A stretch of DNA of 64,000 bases. Origin: Rhabdornis inornatus (Eukaryota; Chordata; Aves; Passeriformes; Rhabdornithidae). The stretch covers positions 3,810,305-3,874,304 of the forward strand of contig VWZS01009934.1 in assembly GCA_013397075.1 (NCBI GenBank). The letters are read 5' to 3'. The notes beneath the pieces were generated by a model, which ran no database searches, was not told the origin of the DNA, and saw only the letters and a program-made list of their open reading frames with translations. Of this stretch, positions 26,301 to 36,500 are shown one piece after another (within the stretch, counting starts at the first letter, position 1; every line of letters begins with the position of its first letter). The position numbers were made by a program, and so were the translations under genes.

Positions 26301-26309
26301 CAGCGCCAT
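17256..26309 (-). CDS. Short coiled-coil protein resembling the CEP290 C-terminus (6 exons, 225 aa)
   Basis: Reconstructed exons, in transcript order, are 26277-26309, 25500-25639, 20521-20611, 19653-19839, 18662-18759 and 17256-17384. All five introns are GT/AG and every phase agrees, giving 678 bases, one frame and a TAA stop. Residues 12-57 and 58-110 are charged heptad-rich coiled coil. Residues about 111-150 form a Ser/Thr/Gly-rich linker (SGKRSQTPEGGV), and a second coiled coil runs from about 153 to 215. The string EIKKLKKE, followed by DFFEEVEDLK at 184-193, resembles EIKKLKKE and FFEEIEDLK near the human CEP290 C-terminus as I remember it. CEP290 is a roughly 2,480-residue ciliary transition-zone protein; this is under a tenth of that and starts at its own CpG island. 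I know no named gene between MPPE1 and IMPA2. A centrosomal or ciliary role is inference. The region is disturbed by assembly duplications. Confidence 0.82.
18662..18759 (-). CDS. CEP290-like gene, coding exon 5
   Basis: Residues 151-183, ELLLKEIKKLKKENGKLS through LAGLDK, where the CEP290 similarity begins. The acceptor AATATAG has a poor pyrimidine tract; the donor is AAG|GTAATT. Confidence 0.85.
19653..19839 (-). CDS. CEP290-like gene, coding exon 4
   Basis: Residues 89-150: coiled coil (IKINELEHNLQEQRQRIEQL), then a non-helical linker rich in Ser, Thr and basic residues with a CC pair near the end. The acceptor is CTTGACAG and the donor G|GTAATG. Confidence 0.85.
20521..20611 (-). CDS. 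CEP290-like gene, coding exon 3
   Basis: The first base completes the split glutamate codon (residue 58). Residues 59-88 then read LLQMYNELQKRYVKE through AIKNLT, a charged coiled coil. The donor is GTAAGT. Confidence 0.88.
21511..21887. repeat. 188-base direct duplication across a single N (assembly artefact)
   Basis: Bases 21511-21698 recur at 21700-21887 with no difference seen, separated only by one n at 21699. Both copies end in a poly-A run. This is how two overlapping contigs look when butted together without merging. Confidence 0.9.
21890..23327. repeat. 1438-base block repeated at 24042-25479 (false duplication, copy 1)
   Basis: Landmarks keep a constant offset of 2152 throughout, with no difference found at any place compared. 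Copy 1 stops at the 152-N gap; copy 2 begins right after the single n at 24040. The block is intronic to the CEP290-like gene. Confidence 0.9.
23328..23479. other. Assembly gap (152 N)
   Basis: A run of n. It lies where a contig ending inside copy 1 was placed next to a contig that belongs after 26084. Confidence 0.98.
23480..23713. repeat. AT-rich microsatellite block, misplaced contig
   Basis: Dense TA, TATG and ATATA repeats running into (GAAA)n. It is followed directly by the copy of the promoter block, so its natural place is just left of 26086, inside intron 1 of the CEP290-like gene. Confidence 0.75.
23714..24039. repeat. 326-base copy of the promoter and exon 1 block at 26086-26411 (false duplication)
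   Basis: No difference was seen from 26086-26411, with a constant offset of 2372, ending at the n at 24040. It carries an extra copy of coding exon 1 at 23905-23937 (minus) and truncated CpG-island sequence. An automated annotation could mistake it for an alternative promoter. Confidence 0.9.
23905..23937 (-). pseudogene. Artefactual second copy of CEP290-like exon 1
   Basis: The same 33 bases as 26277-26309, including the ATG and GTGAGT donor. It lies inside the falsely duplicated block and should not be annotated as a real exon. Confidence 0.8.
24042..25479. repeat. 1438-base block (false duplication, copy 2)
   Basis: Same sequence as 21890-23327. This copy continues without a break into exon 2 of the CEP290-like gene, so it represents the true continuation. 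Confidence 0.9.
25500..25639 (-). CDS. CEP290-like gene, coding exon 2
   Basis: Residues 12-57 form a coiled coil starting LTDENEQLVKKVKKLQ and ending VCGSSR, then two bases of a split glutamate codon. The acceptor is TTCCGTTTCAG and the donor GTAAGA. It occurs only once, because it lies just beyond the end of the duplicated block. Confidence 0.88.
26277..26309 (-). CDS. CEP290-like gene, coding exon 1
   Basis: Eleven codons, MALPVVHRCLQ, with G at +4 after the ATG and a strong donor CAA|GTGAGT. It lies in a CpG island, and its phase 0 end matches the phase 0 acceptor of exon 2. Confidence 0.8.
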
Positions 26310-26426
26310 GGAGAGCGCCGGCGCAACAAGCGGGACAAGCCGGGAAAGACCCCGGGATACGCCGGGAGGGGCCCCGGGATACGCCGGGATGGGCCAGGAT
26401 GAGGCCCCGGGATAGGCCGCGATCGG

Positions 26427-26434
26427 TGACGTCA
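26427..26434. promoter_or_regulatory. CRE palindrome TGACGTCA
   Basis: A full eight-base CREB/ATF site about 120 bases upstream of the CEP290-like start codon, inside the CpG island. Perfect sites in this position are often functional; here that is inferred. Confidence 0.6.
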
Positions 26435-26639
26435 CAGCCGAGCGACCGCGGCGCGCTCCGGGTGCGCGGCCTAAATGCCTGCGGCCCGGGAGAAGCTGTT
26501 CCCTACGGCGGGGAGGCCGCGCCTGCTCCGGCACCGGCTGCACCCGCGGCCACCAGCCGGCGAGAAAACGTCCCAGTCCCTTTTCAGTTAGTGTTATTAG
26601 TGTTATTCGCAGGTTCAGTTGGGGTGTGTGATTCTCAGG

Positions 26640-26725
26640 GTGTCCTGCGCAGGGCCAGGAGTTGGACTCGATGATCCTGCTGGGTCCCTTCCATCTCAGC
26701 ATATTCTGTGACTTTCTGTGACTAA
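26640..26725 (+). mobile_element. CR1 LINE terminal fragment
   Basis: GTTGGACTCGATGATCCTGC followed by GGGTCCCTTCCATCTCAGCA and an ATTCTGTGA terminus is the characteristic CR1 3' end. Only about 85 bases remain, next to the CpG island. Confidence 0.85.
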
Positions 26726-26969
26726 CAGGCACCGACAGGGGGAGATTGAGAACTCTGCCGGCCGCAGATTGCACGGATACACCAACACACGCGCAGTGAG
26801 GAATCTCTGCAGAAGCATCTCTGCATCTCCCCCATCACAACAGGTAGAGGCTGTCCCAGTAACATCCCCCTGCGAGGACATAGCAGCGTGCCTGGTAATG
26901 CTGCTGCTCCCTGGGGAACAGGGGCTGTGTCCTTAGTGCTGATGGTGCTTGCTGGTGCTAATACTTTCT

Positions 26970-27304
26970 GGGCTTTGCATTTTGAGTATAAATATCTAAA
27001 GGGAGGGTGCCCAAGAGGATGGAGCCAGGCTTTTCTTGGTGATGCCAAGCAACAGAAGGAGAGGCAATTGGCACAAACTGACCTGCAGGAAGTTCCACCT
27101 GGATATGAGGAAGAATTTCTTTACTGTGTAGATGACCACAGACTGGAACAGGTTACCCAGAAAGATGTGGAATCTCCGTCACAGGAGAACCAATTGACAC
27201 AATCCTGTGCCACGTGCTCTGGAATGGTCCTGCTTGAGCAGGGAGGTTGGACCCGATGACCCACTGCGGACCCTTCCAACCTAACCCAGTCTGTGATTCC
27301 GTGA
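26970..27304 (+). mobile_element. CR1 LINE 3' fragment (plus orientation)
   Basis: Contains the CR1 tail landmarks in order: AGGAAGTTCCACCTGG, GAAGAATTTCTTTACTGTG, ACTGGAACAGGTTACCCAG, TGCTTGAGCAGGGAGGTTGG and a terminal TCTGTGATTCCGTGA. It is 5'-truncated and noncoding. Confidence 0.93.
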
Positions 27305-27622
27305 TTTGGGTTTTTTATTTTTCTGGTATTTTTGGCAGACCAGGCTGCAGCACACACAGGCAGGACAAAAGCATTCCACCCTCAGGAATTCCACCTTACA
27401 GACACCGTACCAATAGCAGGCACTCACCAGCCACAGCTATCACAGCATGACTGACCCAAAGCAGTCTGGTCTTCCAGGCCTTTGTTAGTGGTAGTTTAAA
27501 ACCTTTCCTGTTCCTTTCTCATTTGCTAGGTCTCAAATCTATGTCTTCTCTTGTTCTCTACATCTCCTGTCTTTGTACAAAATCTTGCCTCACTCATTTC
27601 TTAAAGCACATCACATTCCTTT

Positions 27623-27719
27623 CTTTTTTTCTTTTTTTCTTTTTTTCTTTTTTTCTTTTTTTCTTTTTTTCTTTTTTTCTTTTTTTCTTTTTTTCTTTTT
27701 TTCTTTTTTTCTTTTTTTC
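27623..27719. repeat. (TTTTTTTC)n octamer microsatellite
   Basis: About twelve near-perfect eight-base units. It opens all forward frames and gives Lys-rich reading frames on the minus strand, which are not genes. Confidence 0.95.
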
Positions 27720-27810
27720 TTGGTATGAAATGTTGCCAGATGCCACCTGCCCCTCCATCTTGACCATGTAGCCCACCTGACTGCAGGGCCTGGCAAATTT
27801 TGCATAGAAC

Positions 27811-28190
27811 CAATCACAAAATCATAAATGCTAAGGGTTGAAAGGGACCTTTAAAGTTCATCTAGTCTCAAACCTGCTGCCCTTTGCAGGAATACCTCCC
27901 ACCAGATCAGGTTGCTCAGAGCCCCATCTGACCTGGCCTTGAGCACTGGCCAGGGCTGGGGCATCCACAACCTCCCTGGATAACCTGTTCCAGTGCCTCA
28001 CTGCCCTCACAGTAAAGAACTTCTTCCTAATATCCAGCCTAAATTTCCTCTTTCAATCTGTACCCATTACCCTTTGTCCTATTACTACTGTTCCTGACAG
28101 GGAGTCCCTCTCTGGCTTCCCTGTAGGTCCCCTGAATACTGGCAGGTTGCTGTGAGGTCTGAAGAGCCCCGGCTTTCTCAGCCTGTTGTG
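27811..28190 (-). mobile_element. CR1 LINE 3' fragment (minus orientation)
   Basis: Minus-strand CR1: TTGAAAGGGACCTTTAAAGT near the 3' end, then GGGGCATCCACAACCTCCCT and CTTCTTCCTAATATCCAGCC on the plus strand. The right boundary is approximate. Confidence 0.92.
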
Positions 28191-29834
28191 CCTGGGAAGA
28201 GGGTGTGGACATGACAGGAGCTCATCCCTGTCTACTTGTGAGCCCACAGCTGACCGAAAACATGGCAGGAGACAGGTCAGGTTAGGCTGCAAGCAGGAAC
28301 TGGAACTGTAATCAGATTAAGGGAAGTGTCACACACCTCTAGCTGCAGGGCACAACCCAGCATCTCTCCACCTCTCAACCCAGTCACCCATCCAGTCAAC
28401 TTCTTAAACTTCACACAGCTCAGCTGAATGGACACAAGATCCCAGCTCTGAGCTGTCAGCAGCGTGAGAGTCCATGTGAGGGAAGGACTTGCCCATGGTG
28501 TTACTTGGTGCCAGGAATCCTGCCTGTGAAGACTTCTGTATTGGTTCCATAGAAGCAGCCACGCAACACTGCTAGTTGCTGGAGCCTGTGACAAATCACC
28601 TTGACTCCAAATTGCATGGCATCAAAATTGCTACTTCAATCAGCAACTAACCTGGAATGAATTAGCAATGGACAGTTCATACTGTGGAAACCACGAGGTT
28701 ACTTCTTGCTAAAAGGACAGCTGGATGTAACTAGCTACAGTAGCAGCAAGGGAAAAATAAACTTGGGAGGGATAGTACCAGCCAGCAATGCAGTGGTGCT
28801 GTAGGGAAGGGGAAATTTTCAGCTGAAGTAGCAATACCCTGAGACGTAGTTACTCAGTTTTATTCTGGTTTATCCAACACAAACAACGTCTCAGGTGAGG
28901 TCCTGAGGAGTCTGTAAAACAGGAATAAAAATTACATACAGAATAAAATACAGCATATCGGGGGTATTGCAATCAGAATAATTTTAACTGACTTTGTCAT
29001 TGGTTATTGTGAAGGACAGTAGTAATTGTTTCTTGTGTCTTCCAGAGGAGAATGAGCACAAATAAAGTTACTTTCTAACAGAGTAGACATCTCTCATCCC
29101 TTGAACTGGATGAGAGGAAAAATTTCTTGATACCAAAGAGAAAAATACATGTAGTTCTTCCTCACTATATATTTTAATAAACACATCAGAGAACGATAAG
29201 GCATGACTTTGAACACAGGTACACCTAGTATGCACAGCACAGTGACATAGAGCAAGTAGACAAAAAGTCCCTTCCAGGCCACCATTTCAATGAATCTGTG
29301 TTAGATTTAGAAGAAAACTGATTTAGAAGAAAACACACTCTGATATAATAGAAATTTTGATATTTCACAAAACTTTGTAAAATTACTTCAGAAATAATTT
29401 TTCTAGTGACAAAGAGAAGCTGAAGTGTCAGAGTGCAGTGGAGAGAGATCAGCACAGTGAAATCCAATGTATTCTGCCTACCAGTATTTCACTGTAGACA
29501 GTACAAGTAGGATAACAGTTGTTTCCTCAATATTGGGAATGTCAGTAGCCATAACCACTTTGTACCGTACAAGACAAGACCACTTGAATATCAAGGAATA
29601 ATACTGTACGAAGTATGTGCAAGGCTCAATAGGACTTAACATTCCTGTGGCACCCAGGTGTTTGCTTTTGGTTTGCGGTTGTTCAGGGTTTTTCAAATAC
29701 TGTGGGTGTAGAAGTAAAACAAAAAGCCCAGATGGATTAATTCAAGGTTTCTGCAGAAACCAAACACACATAGAAAAGGCAGCACTCAGAGAACAACTTA
29801 GGTCAGAAACAGCAGAGAAAACAAGCCCATCATG

Positions 29835-30222
29835 AGTCTTGGGTCACTTGAAAGGCTGAGGGAGGTGGGCCTGTTCAGCTTTGGGAAGAAATGAGTGAAA
29901 GGGTACCCCATCAATGTGTATGAATATTTAAAGCAGGGGTGTCTGGGATGTTCTCAGTGGTGCCAAGCAATAGGACAAGTGGCAACAGGCAGAAACTGAT
30001 GCACAGGAAGTTCCACCTGTATATGAGAAAGGACTTCACTGTGTGGGTGACTGTGCACTGGAACAGATTGCCCAGAGAGGTTGTGGAGTCTCCCTCACTG
30101 GAGATATTCATGAACCATCTGGACACAATCCTGTGCAATGTGCTCTGAGATGACCCTGGCTGAGCAGGGAGGCTGGACCAGATGACTGTGGTCTCTTCCA
30201 ACCTGACCCATTCTGTGATTTT
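29835..30222 (+). mobile_element. CR1 LINE 3' fragment (plus orientation)
   Basis: GAAAGGCTGAGGGAGGTGGG, then the CR1 tail (AGGAAGTTCCACCTGTATAT, TGCCCAGAGAGGTTGTGGAG) up to CCATTCTGTGATT. It is older and more diverged than the copy at 26970. Confidence 0.92.
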
Positions 30223-33200
30223 CATGTGTGAAACCTGGAGACCCAGGTTCCCCAGCTCTTCTAGCAACGTAACAACCAGTTCTGTACACACTGCTGCTCT
30301 CTTGCTTACCCAGGAGTTGACAATGCAGCTATGTTTTTAAGATCCAAGTGTTTTCAAAACTCAGAAACTGTGACCAGTAGAACACAAAAAAGTTGGGAAA
30401 TAGACCAACAGAGCTAAAAGGGAAACAAGAATTCCTGATTTCTGACCTAGAAAGCAAGCCTGCAGCCCACTTCTTTCCCACTTTTCCATGCCTGGCAAGG
30501 GAATTGAAGACAGACAGAGGAAGCAGACAACAGCCAGGTTTCTCAACTATGCAGCTAGACCTGTAAGGAGTTTGTGTTAGCTGCAGATTTTGTCAAACAA
30601 GCATTGATCCATCCAAATGGCACCAAAAAAAAACCCCTATTTGTATCTTGAAACTCTTGGGAAAAGCTACAGCTGAAGACTTTGTTGGTTTAATCATGCG
30701 CATTATGATCAAACATCTTCAAAGTCGCCATTGATTTTTAGAGGCTCCACTTCAAAATGAACAGCCATTCATCCAAATTAAAGATAGTCCATCAATTTGT
30801 AAAATTGGCCCAAGGCTGGTGCATAGCACTGGACATCAGATTTTGAAAATCAGAAAGCTAATGTTAGCCTGTGTGTATACAAAAACGTCTATTTTTTGTA
30901 CAAATGATAAAAGACTGATGTGTACTTGATTAGGAAACACATTAATTTTCCAAAGATCCTAACAATACATTATTTTAAAAAAACTTCTCGGTGGCAGTGA
31001 ATGTATGAAATGTCACTAAGATACTTTCCACTGTAAACAATGGCAGCAGAAAGATTTCCCTACACTATTATTCAGCTAATTTGTTGAACACAGTCTTTTT
31101 TCCTTGCATTTTTGTTTTAATGTGGTTTGGTATGAACAAAGACACATTTCATGCTGGCTCACACAAATGAAAATGTCATTGATTCCAACGGTGCTGAGCC
31201 TCCTACTTGCTGCCAAACAGCAAGAATGTGACCCATTTCACTCTTTTTCAGCTCCATGTGCACCAAAATTATTGATTTGTCAGAAAATATATAAGCATGG
31301 GTTTACCTGATGCAACCCTACAATAACTGCCAAGTGTAGCCTTTTTTCTACATGGATTAAAGGTCAATATGTGTCCTTTCAACCCCCAGAGAGAGCTACC
31401 ATCCTTATCTGATTTTCTAGGAATTAAAATTTTCCTATGCAAACCTACATGCCTTTGTAAATCATGTACAAATTTCACCTGCCCCAAATTAATCTCTTTT
31501 ATTCCATCCACCCACTGTGTCTGCAGTGACTTCTTCCTGAGTCCCTTTCAGGCTGGAAGATGGCAAGACTTATGTACTTTTTCTGCCTGGTATGTTCTGT
31601 GGCACAATCAGGGTTGCTAGTCTCACAGACAAAGGGGAGTTGGAGAATCGTGAATCAACCTTGAACATAATGGCCAACATGGGGAAAAGGCCCTTTCCCC
31701 AGCTTGTTTAGATCTTCGGTCACAGAGTAATAATCCTGTTTGCGTTCAGGAACCTTCCCCAAAACAGAGAGAAGCACTCTGGCTTTCCCAAGCCTCAGCA
31801 CAACCACTTTGGCTAAAAGCAAAAGTTCAGAGTTCAGTTCATGAACATTTCCTGCATATCAAGAGGAAAAGCACCAAGACATGATTGGATTACAGGTGAC
31901 CATTTGCAGAACTGGAAACAAAAAAATACTTTCTTGTAATATATAAGAAAGTCAATTTAATCTTAAAGCTGCGATATTTATTAAACCAAATTAGGCTACA
32001 GGTATCTCTGTCACAGCACACTGACAGACGTTCTGTATCCCCTTCAGTGACAGAAACATGAAGTTATAACACTAGGTTGTTTTCAGTGGATAATGTTCAG
32101 TGTTTTCAGTGGATCAAAAAACAACACTGGCGTGCATGTGGCAGTCTTCTGCTTCTCCCTTCAAGGCCAGGGAAAAATACCTTTTATTTTATACCCACAG
32201 ACATGGTCTAGTGAAAAAAGTAACATCTTGGGACTGTATTACCTTGTCACAGAACCCCCTACAGAGAGGAAAAACATCTCTCGATCTAGAATCAAAGCAC
32301 TCACACCTCAGGAAAGTTCTTGCAGCCATACTTCCTGGAAGGGAAAATTTCCCAGGATGACAGAGCCAGTCTGAAAATTCCAGAAAAAATTGAAGGACAC
32401 CATTTTACCAGTAGAGCTATTTGTCAGACCTTGAAGTGAAAAAACAAAACAAACAAAAAAAAAAAACAACCTTGTTATAACCAACCCCCAGGTGGATATA
32501 AAGGTAGAGCCTTGCACCACATGTTTAAGATAGTTTGTTAGTTCATGGCAGGAGGCAAAATGTGGGCAGTGTCTAAGCAGTGATCCCTGAGCCTTTTGGA
32601 CGTAGAGAAGAAAGATGGTCAGAGTATGTCTCTGCAGGACAGAAAGGGATCACAGTAAATGTCTCATACACCACTCAGAACAGTGCATTAATCAAGCATT
32701 ATGCCATAAATTACTCATCAGCGAGCATTATGAAAAACTGTGCCAGTGTTGGGAATTCCTGATTGTCTGATGGAGCAGAAGTGAGATCAGCACAGCTTTT
32801 CTGGGAAGTCCAGCAATAAGAAAGAGCATCTCCTTACAATCTAACTTCCCTTCTTGTAGGCAAAAGGAAAATTTGGGCCACACAGCCTCTTTTATCAGCT
32901 ATAAAACATCGCATTGCAACATTAGGATTACATTAAACTACAACATTGTAGCAGTTTGCACAAATGAAAAGCTGCTCATCTGGGTTCCCTCTTAAAGGCA
33001 AGCTCAAACAACATGCTCTGTGAGATCCCCGATAAAAGCTCTGGGGAAAAGGGGTAGAGATGGTAAACAACAATTTTATATGACTAATCCAATATAATCC
33101 TATGCTGGGTAAAAAAGCCATCTGGATGGATTCCCACTGAAGTGCACTTTAATAACAGCGCAGCAAGCCTCTGGCTGTCACACTGAAGAAACACTTTTTC

Positions 33201-35245
33201 GCACTTAGACTAATAACTGTAAAAGATTTCTTTTGTCCCTCTGTTTTTATTAAAGCTGTTATACAGTTGTCCTCCCATTTTATTCCCTGTTAGGAGATCA
33301 TCCATCAAACCCGTGAAGTAACAGTGATCCGCACTGGAAGTCATCTGAGAATTCCATGTTGACGTCCGGGTAGCTACAGCGAGGTCACCCTCTCTCTGCA
33401 AAACTACAACCTCTTTTATTGCATCACTGCAGCCTGCAATTACTGTCGGAGTAGAGAATGGCGAGCTGTCTGCTGAGGCAGAATTAAACCAATTCCAGCT
33501 GCAGCAGCTTCCCCAGCGAGTGGCCCTGGGTTTTGCTCCGCGCAGACCGCGGTGGGGACCCCTGTGGCACACGGAGCGGCTGAGGCATAGGACAGGAAGG
33601 GAAGGAGACTGCCACCCCCAGCGGAGCCACACCTAAGGCAATTAGGGCTTCACACCCCAGCAGAGAAGGAAATCCATGCCTAGGCTCCCTTTTCTCCTCT
33701 GAGGTCAAGAGAGAACAGGTTTTCCCCTCCACTGAGCATTCATTGTCTCAGGGAAGGAAGTCTTACAGCCACACAAATCTGACTGGGGCTCAGGGTTGAG
33801 GCAGACAAAGCACCCAAGAAACACTTGTATTTCAGGTTCATCAGGATGGGCCTATTCCAAGTGGACGAGATTAAACACGTGGCGTGTGTGTAGGTTACGA
33901 AAGGCATGTGAGAGGAACTGGCGAGCATTTGGGGTTATGAAAGATCAGAGGTTATGAAAGACCTTGGCAGTTATGAAAGATGAGCCAAGAGTTTGATCCA
34001 GCAAGGCAGAGAGCACCCTCAACCAGCTCAGAGGTGAATGGATATTCAAAATCAGCCAGCAGCTCACACGAGAAAGTTCACACTGCCTGGGCAGGTCTAG
34101 GCTAAGGAAGGTTTGAAAAAAACTTCAGATAATTAATAAATAAGCAGTTATCATAGACTAGGAGAATGATAAAGAGGAATCTTACCATTTAAAGGCAGCT
34201 GTATTTTGTAATTTTTTGCAAAGTATTTTGGAAGGTCTTAAAATACTAGCTGCAGTAACTTATTTTCTAAGAAGCATTCTTTGCTGGCGTTTTAGTTCTG
34301 TTTTAAATCTACCTGCCACATAGCTGCAGTGAACCTATAAAAAATGAGGGCTCATTCAGATATTTAACCTCTCAGCTTCAGCCTCTGGTGACCCTATTAT
34401 CACTATTCTACCACCAGGATGAAGAGAAGGTTGGGAAAATTCTGTCCAAATGCTTATTTTCCAGGCATCACTTAGAAAGAGGACATATTCCTGCTAAGAA
34501 AAATATTGAGGAGAGCACTTCCCCCTCTTTGCAACAGTACTTCTCTGTGATGTTGTGTGTAACTTTATGTAGACACTTTCGGTGGGCATACTTGTGCATC
34601 CTGTCTACTGTATTGTAATTTGCACTGGCTGCTTTCAAAACACGCCTTAAAAAGCCTTCCAAATGCCCCTGAGGCAGTTTAATAACAACAAATCTCCAGA
34701 CATTGAGGCAGACCCAAGGAATATAGGAAGAAACCATCTGCACTACATCAGAATAGGATCTGTTTCAGCAATAGGTATAGACTTTTATTGTTGGTAAATT
34801 CAGTAACTAAAACTTTGTAGTTCAAGGAAAAATCCAGAAAACTTTTCTATCATGGTCTGAGATGTTTCCTAGAATGCAAAGCCATGATTAACTGTACATT
34901 TTCTTTTCCACCAAAGTTAAAGCTGTTTGTAGTACATCTCAGCAGCCCACAAAACTCACCAGGAAATACGTTTACCCTCTGGCCCTGTACAGAAACTCTC
35001 TAGGGAAGGTCCTGAAGATGCCTCATGCTACGGCAGCAATAAAAAGCACAAATTTCCAAAACCTACAGGAAACTCAGATTAATGAAGAATCCAGACCAAT
35101 TCTGTTCTATACTAGTCCAAATTATACTGCATGTTTGTAGGATTATTGCATTTAAGGAAACTTAACTAACCTAAGAGCAAAGCAGATATGCTAAGTGACT
35201 TAGAACAATCAGACAGCAGAAATACTGACAAGCATTTGGTGAGGA

Positions 35246-36500
35246 TTTATTCAACAAAATTTCATCATTTCATACTTTTACACTTTGCGAAGTAGTTAAT
35301 TCACCTTCTCAGAGTTTGTTGCCTTTTTTTTTCTTATTCAAAACAGGGTCTAAAAATATTTTACAAAGGTTACTGACAGCCTTGCTATCTTTGTGGTATC
35401 CACTGTCAGGGTGCAGCTTAGAAATTTAAAGAATGAAGTTGAATTCTTGTGCTACAATCCATGAAGTTAAGTCCCTTCCTTTAGAAGGAAGAGGGTCCAC
35501 GTGTTTAATTTTAAAAAGTGTCTATTATTTTTGTGAACTTCCTGTGGCAAGAGTGTCCCTCTCATCCCGAAGTCATCTGTGTCCTACAAAATAAACAAGA
35601 AAAGAAAATAGATCTAGATTTAGGGTCTGTTACATTAAGTAGAATACCCAAGTCAATTTAATTTATCCTAGTCTCTAGGAAATTACTAATTTTGTGCTCA
35701 GAGACAGTAAGTGGTGGTGTTACGCAATTTTCTTCATGCAAATGTGTTCGCCACTAAAGCATCTCTATTCTAGCCCTGAAAATGAAATTCACAACCACAA
35801 AGCAGGTGCTGAAAGACAGTAACAAATTTCATACACTCTGTGTACCTAATGCCTCTTTGAAAAAGCTACTCTGATGGTCTCAGTCCCTGGGCTCTTTTTT
35901 CCCATTCAGTGCCAAGCGTGCATCAGAACAAGTCATTTGGAAAAGCCTCACTCTGACAGATAAAGTGTGTGTTCCCAACACTCATTCGGTGTTTTAAGCA
36001 CAACAGTCTGGCTGCTCTATTGCATAAGCCTGCATTCATCCCAGGCTGCCCTCCTTCTAAGAGGTGGATCCAGAATCTCTTCCCTGCTCTGCCGGCATAG
36101 CAATTTGGCTTATACGGATTCTGGAACAGTGGGTCTGAATTCTCTTCTTCTCATCCTTGACAAATCCAAAACGACACACGAAGACGGGAAAAATAGAAAG
36201 GGCCGTGTATTTCTTACCACACGCTTGAACTCCCAAGCACTAACAAGCTGCTGTTCAAAACCTGAACTTGCCCTTCGACTCCCGAGGCCGCTTTTCCCAC
36301 ACTTTTCCCCTTTCATTCCCGAGGTGGCCGATGCCAGCCGCCAGCTTTTCCCCCAAAGCCCCGGGAGCGCCGACAGCCAGGCCCCCGTTCCGCGGGATGG
36401 CCCTGGGGACACGGGAACAGCGGAGCCCCCGAGGAGCCGCTCGGCCTGGGAGCGCGGCTGCTCCTCCTCATCCCGGGGGAAAGAGGAGCGCCCCAGCCCC
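35246..36500 (-). ncRNA. Possible divergent two-exon transcript upstream of IMPA2
   Basis: On the minus strand a good donor GTG|GTAAGAA ends a putative exon at 36218, inside or near the IMPA2 CpG island. An acceptor TTTTGTAG precedes 35583, and AATAAA lies at 35246-35251. The joined frame would encode a short peptide of about 71 residues (from an ATG at 36316 to TAA at 35467-35469) with no known similarity, so a noncoding RNA is more likely. A second donor, AG|GTGAGC, ends at 36715 after an ATG at 36752. The left limit is the hexamer; the right limit is a guess. Confidence 0.3.

Larger units (their letters stand above)
26120..26560 (-). promoter_or_regulatory. CpG-island promoter of the CEP290-like gene
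   Basis: A sharp GC and CpG peak surrounds exon 1. Upstream of the ATG (26309) lie tandem CCCCGGGATACGCCGGGA units at 26350, 26372 and, partially, 26405, with a 22-base step at first. A perfect cAMP-response element TGACGTCA lies at 26427-26434. No TATA box is evident. Confidence 0.7.
26726..35245. other. Gene-poor interval between the CEP290-like gene and IMPA2
   Basis: Besides three CR1 fragments and the octamer repeat, no exon was recognised. A small triple repeat of GTTATGAAAGA lies at 33934-33982. Bases 33360-33700 are locally richer in CpG, with a long minus-strand frame that lacks a suitable start codon. Confidence 0.5.

Noticed and set aside
26118..26774. A 218-codon minus-strand ORF across the second CpG island
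   Set aside because: It reads through the strong GTGAGT donor after MALPVVHRCLQ and ends upstream in CR1 sequence. Only 26277-26309 is supported.
26888..27259. A 123-codon plus-strand ORF
   Set aside because: Most of it lies in the CR1 3' tail, which is noncoding; the apparent protein is repeat-derived.
27594..27817. Lys-rich minus-strand ORFs over the octamer repeat
   Set aside because: Pure simple-repeat translation.
33210..33632. A 140-codon minus-strand ORF
   Set aside because: It opens at a GTG, has no methionine codon until late in the frame, and I recognise no family; kept only as an observation about the CpG-rich patch.
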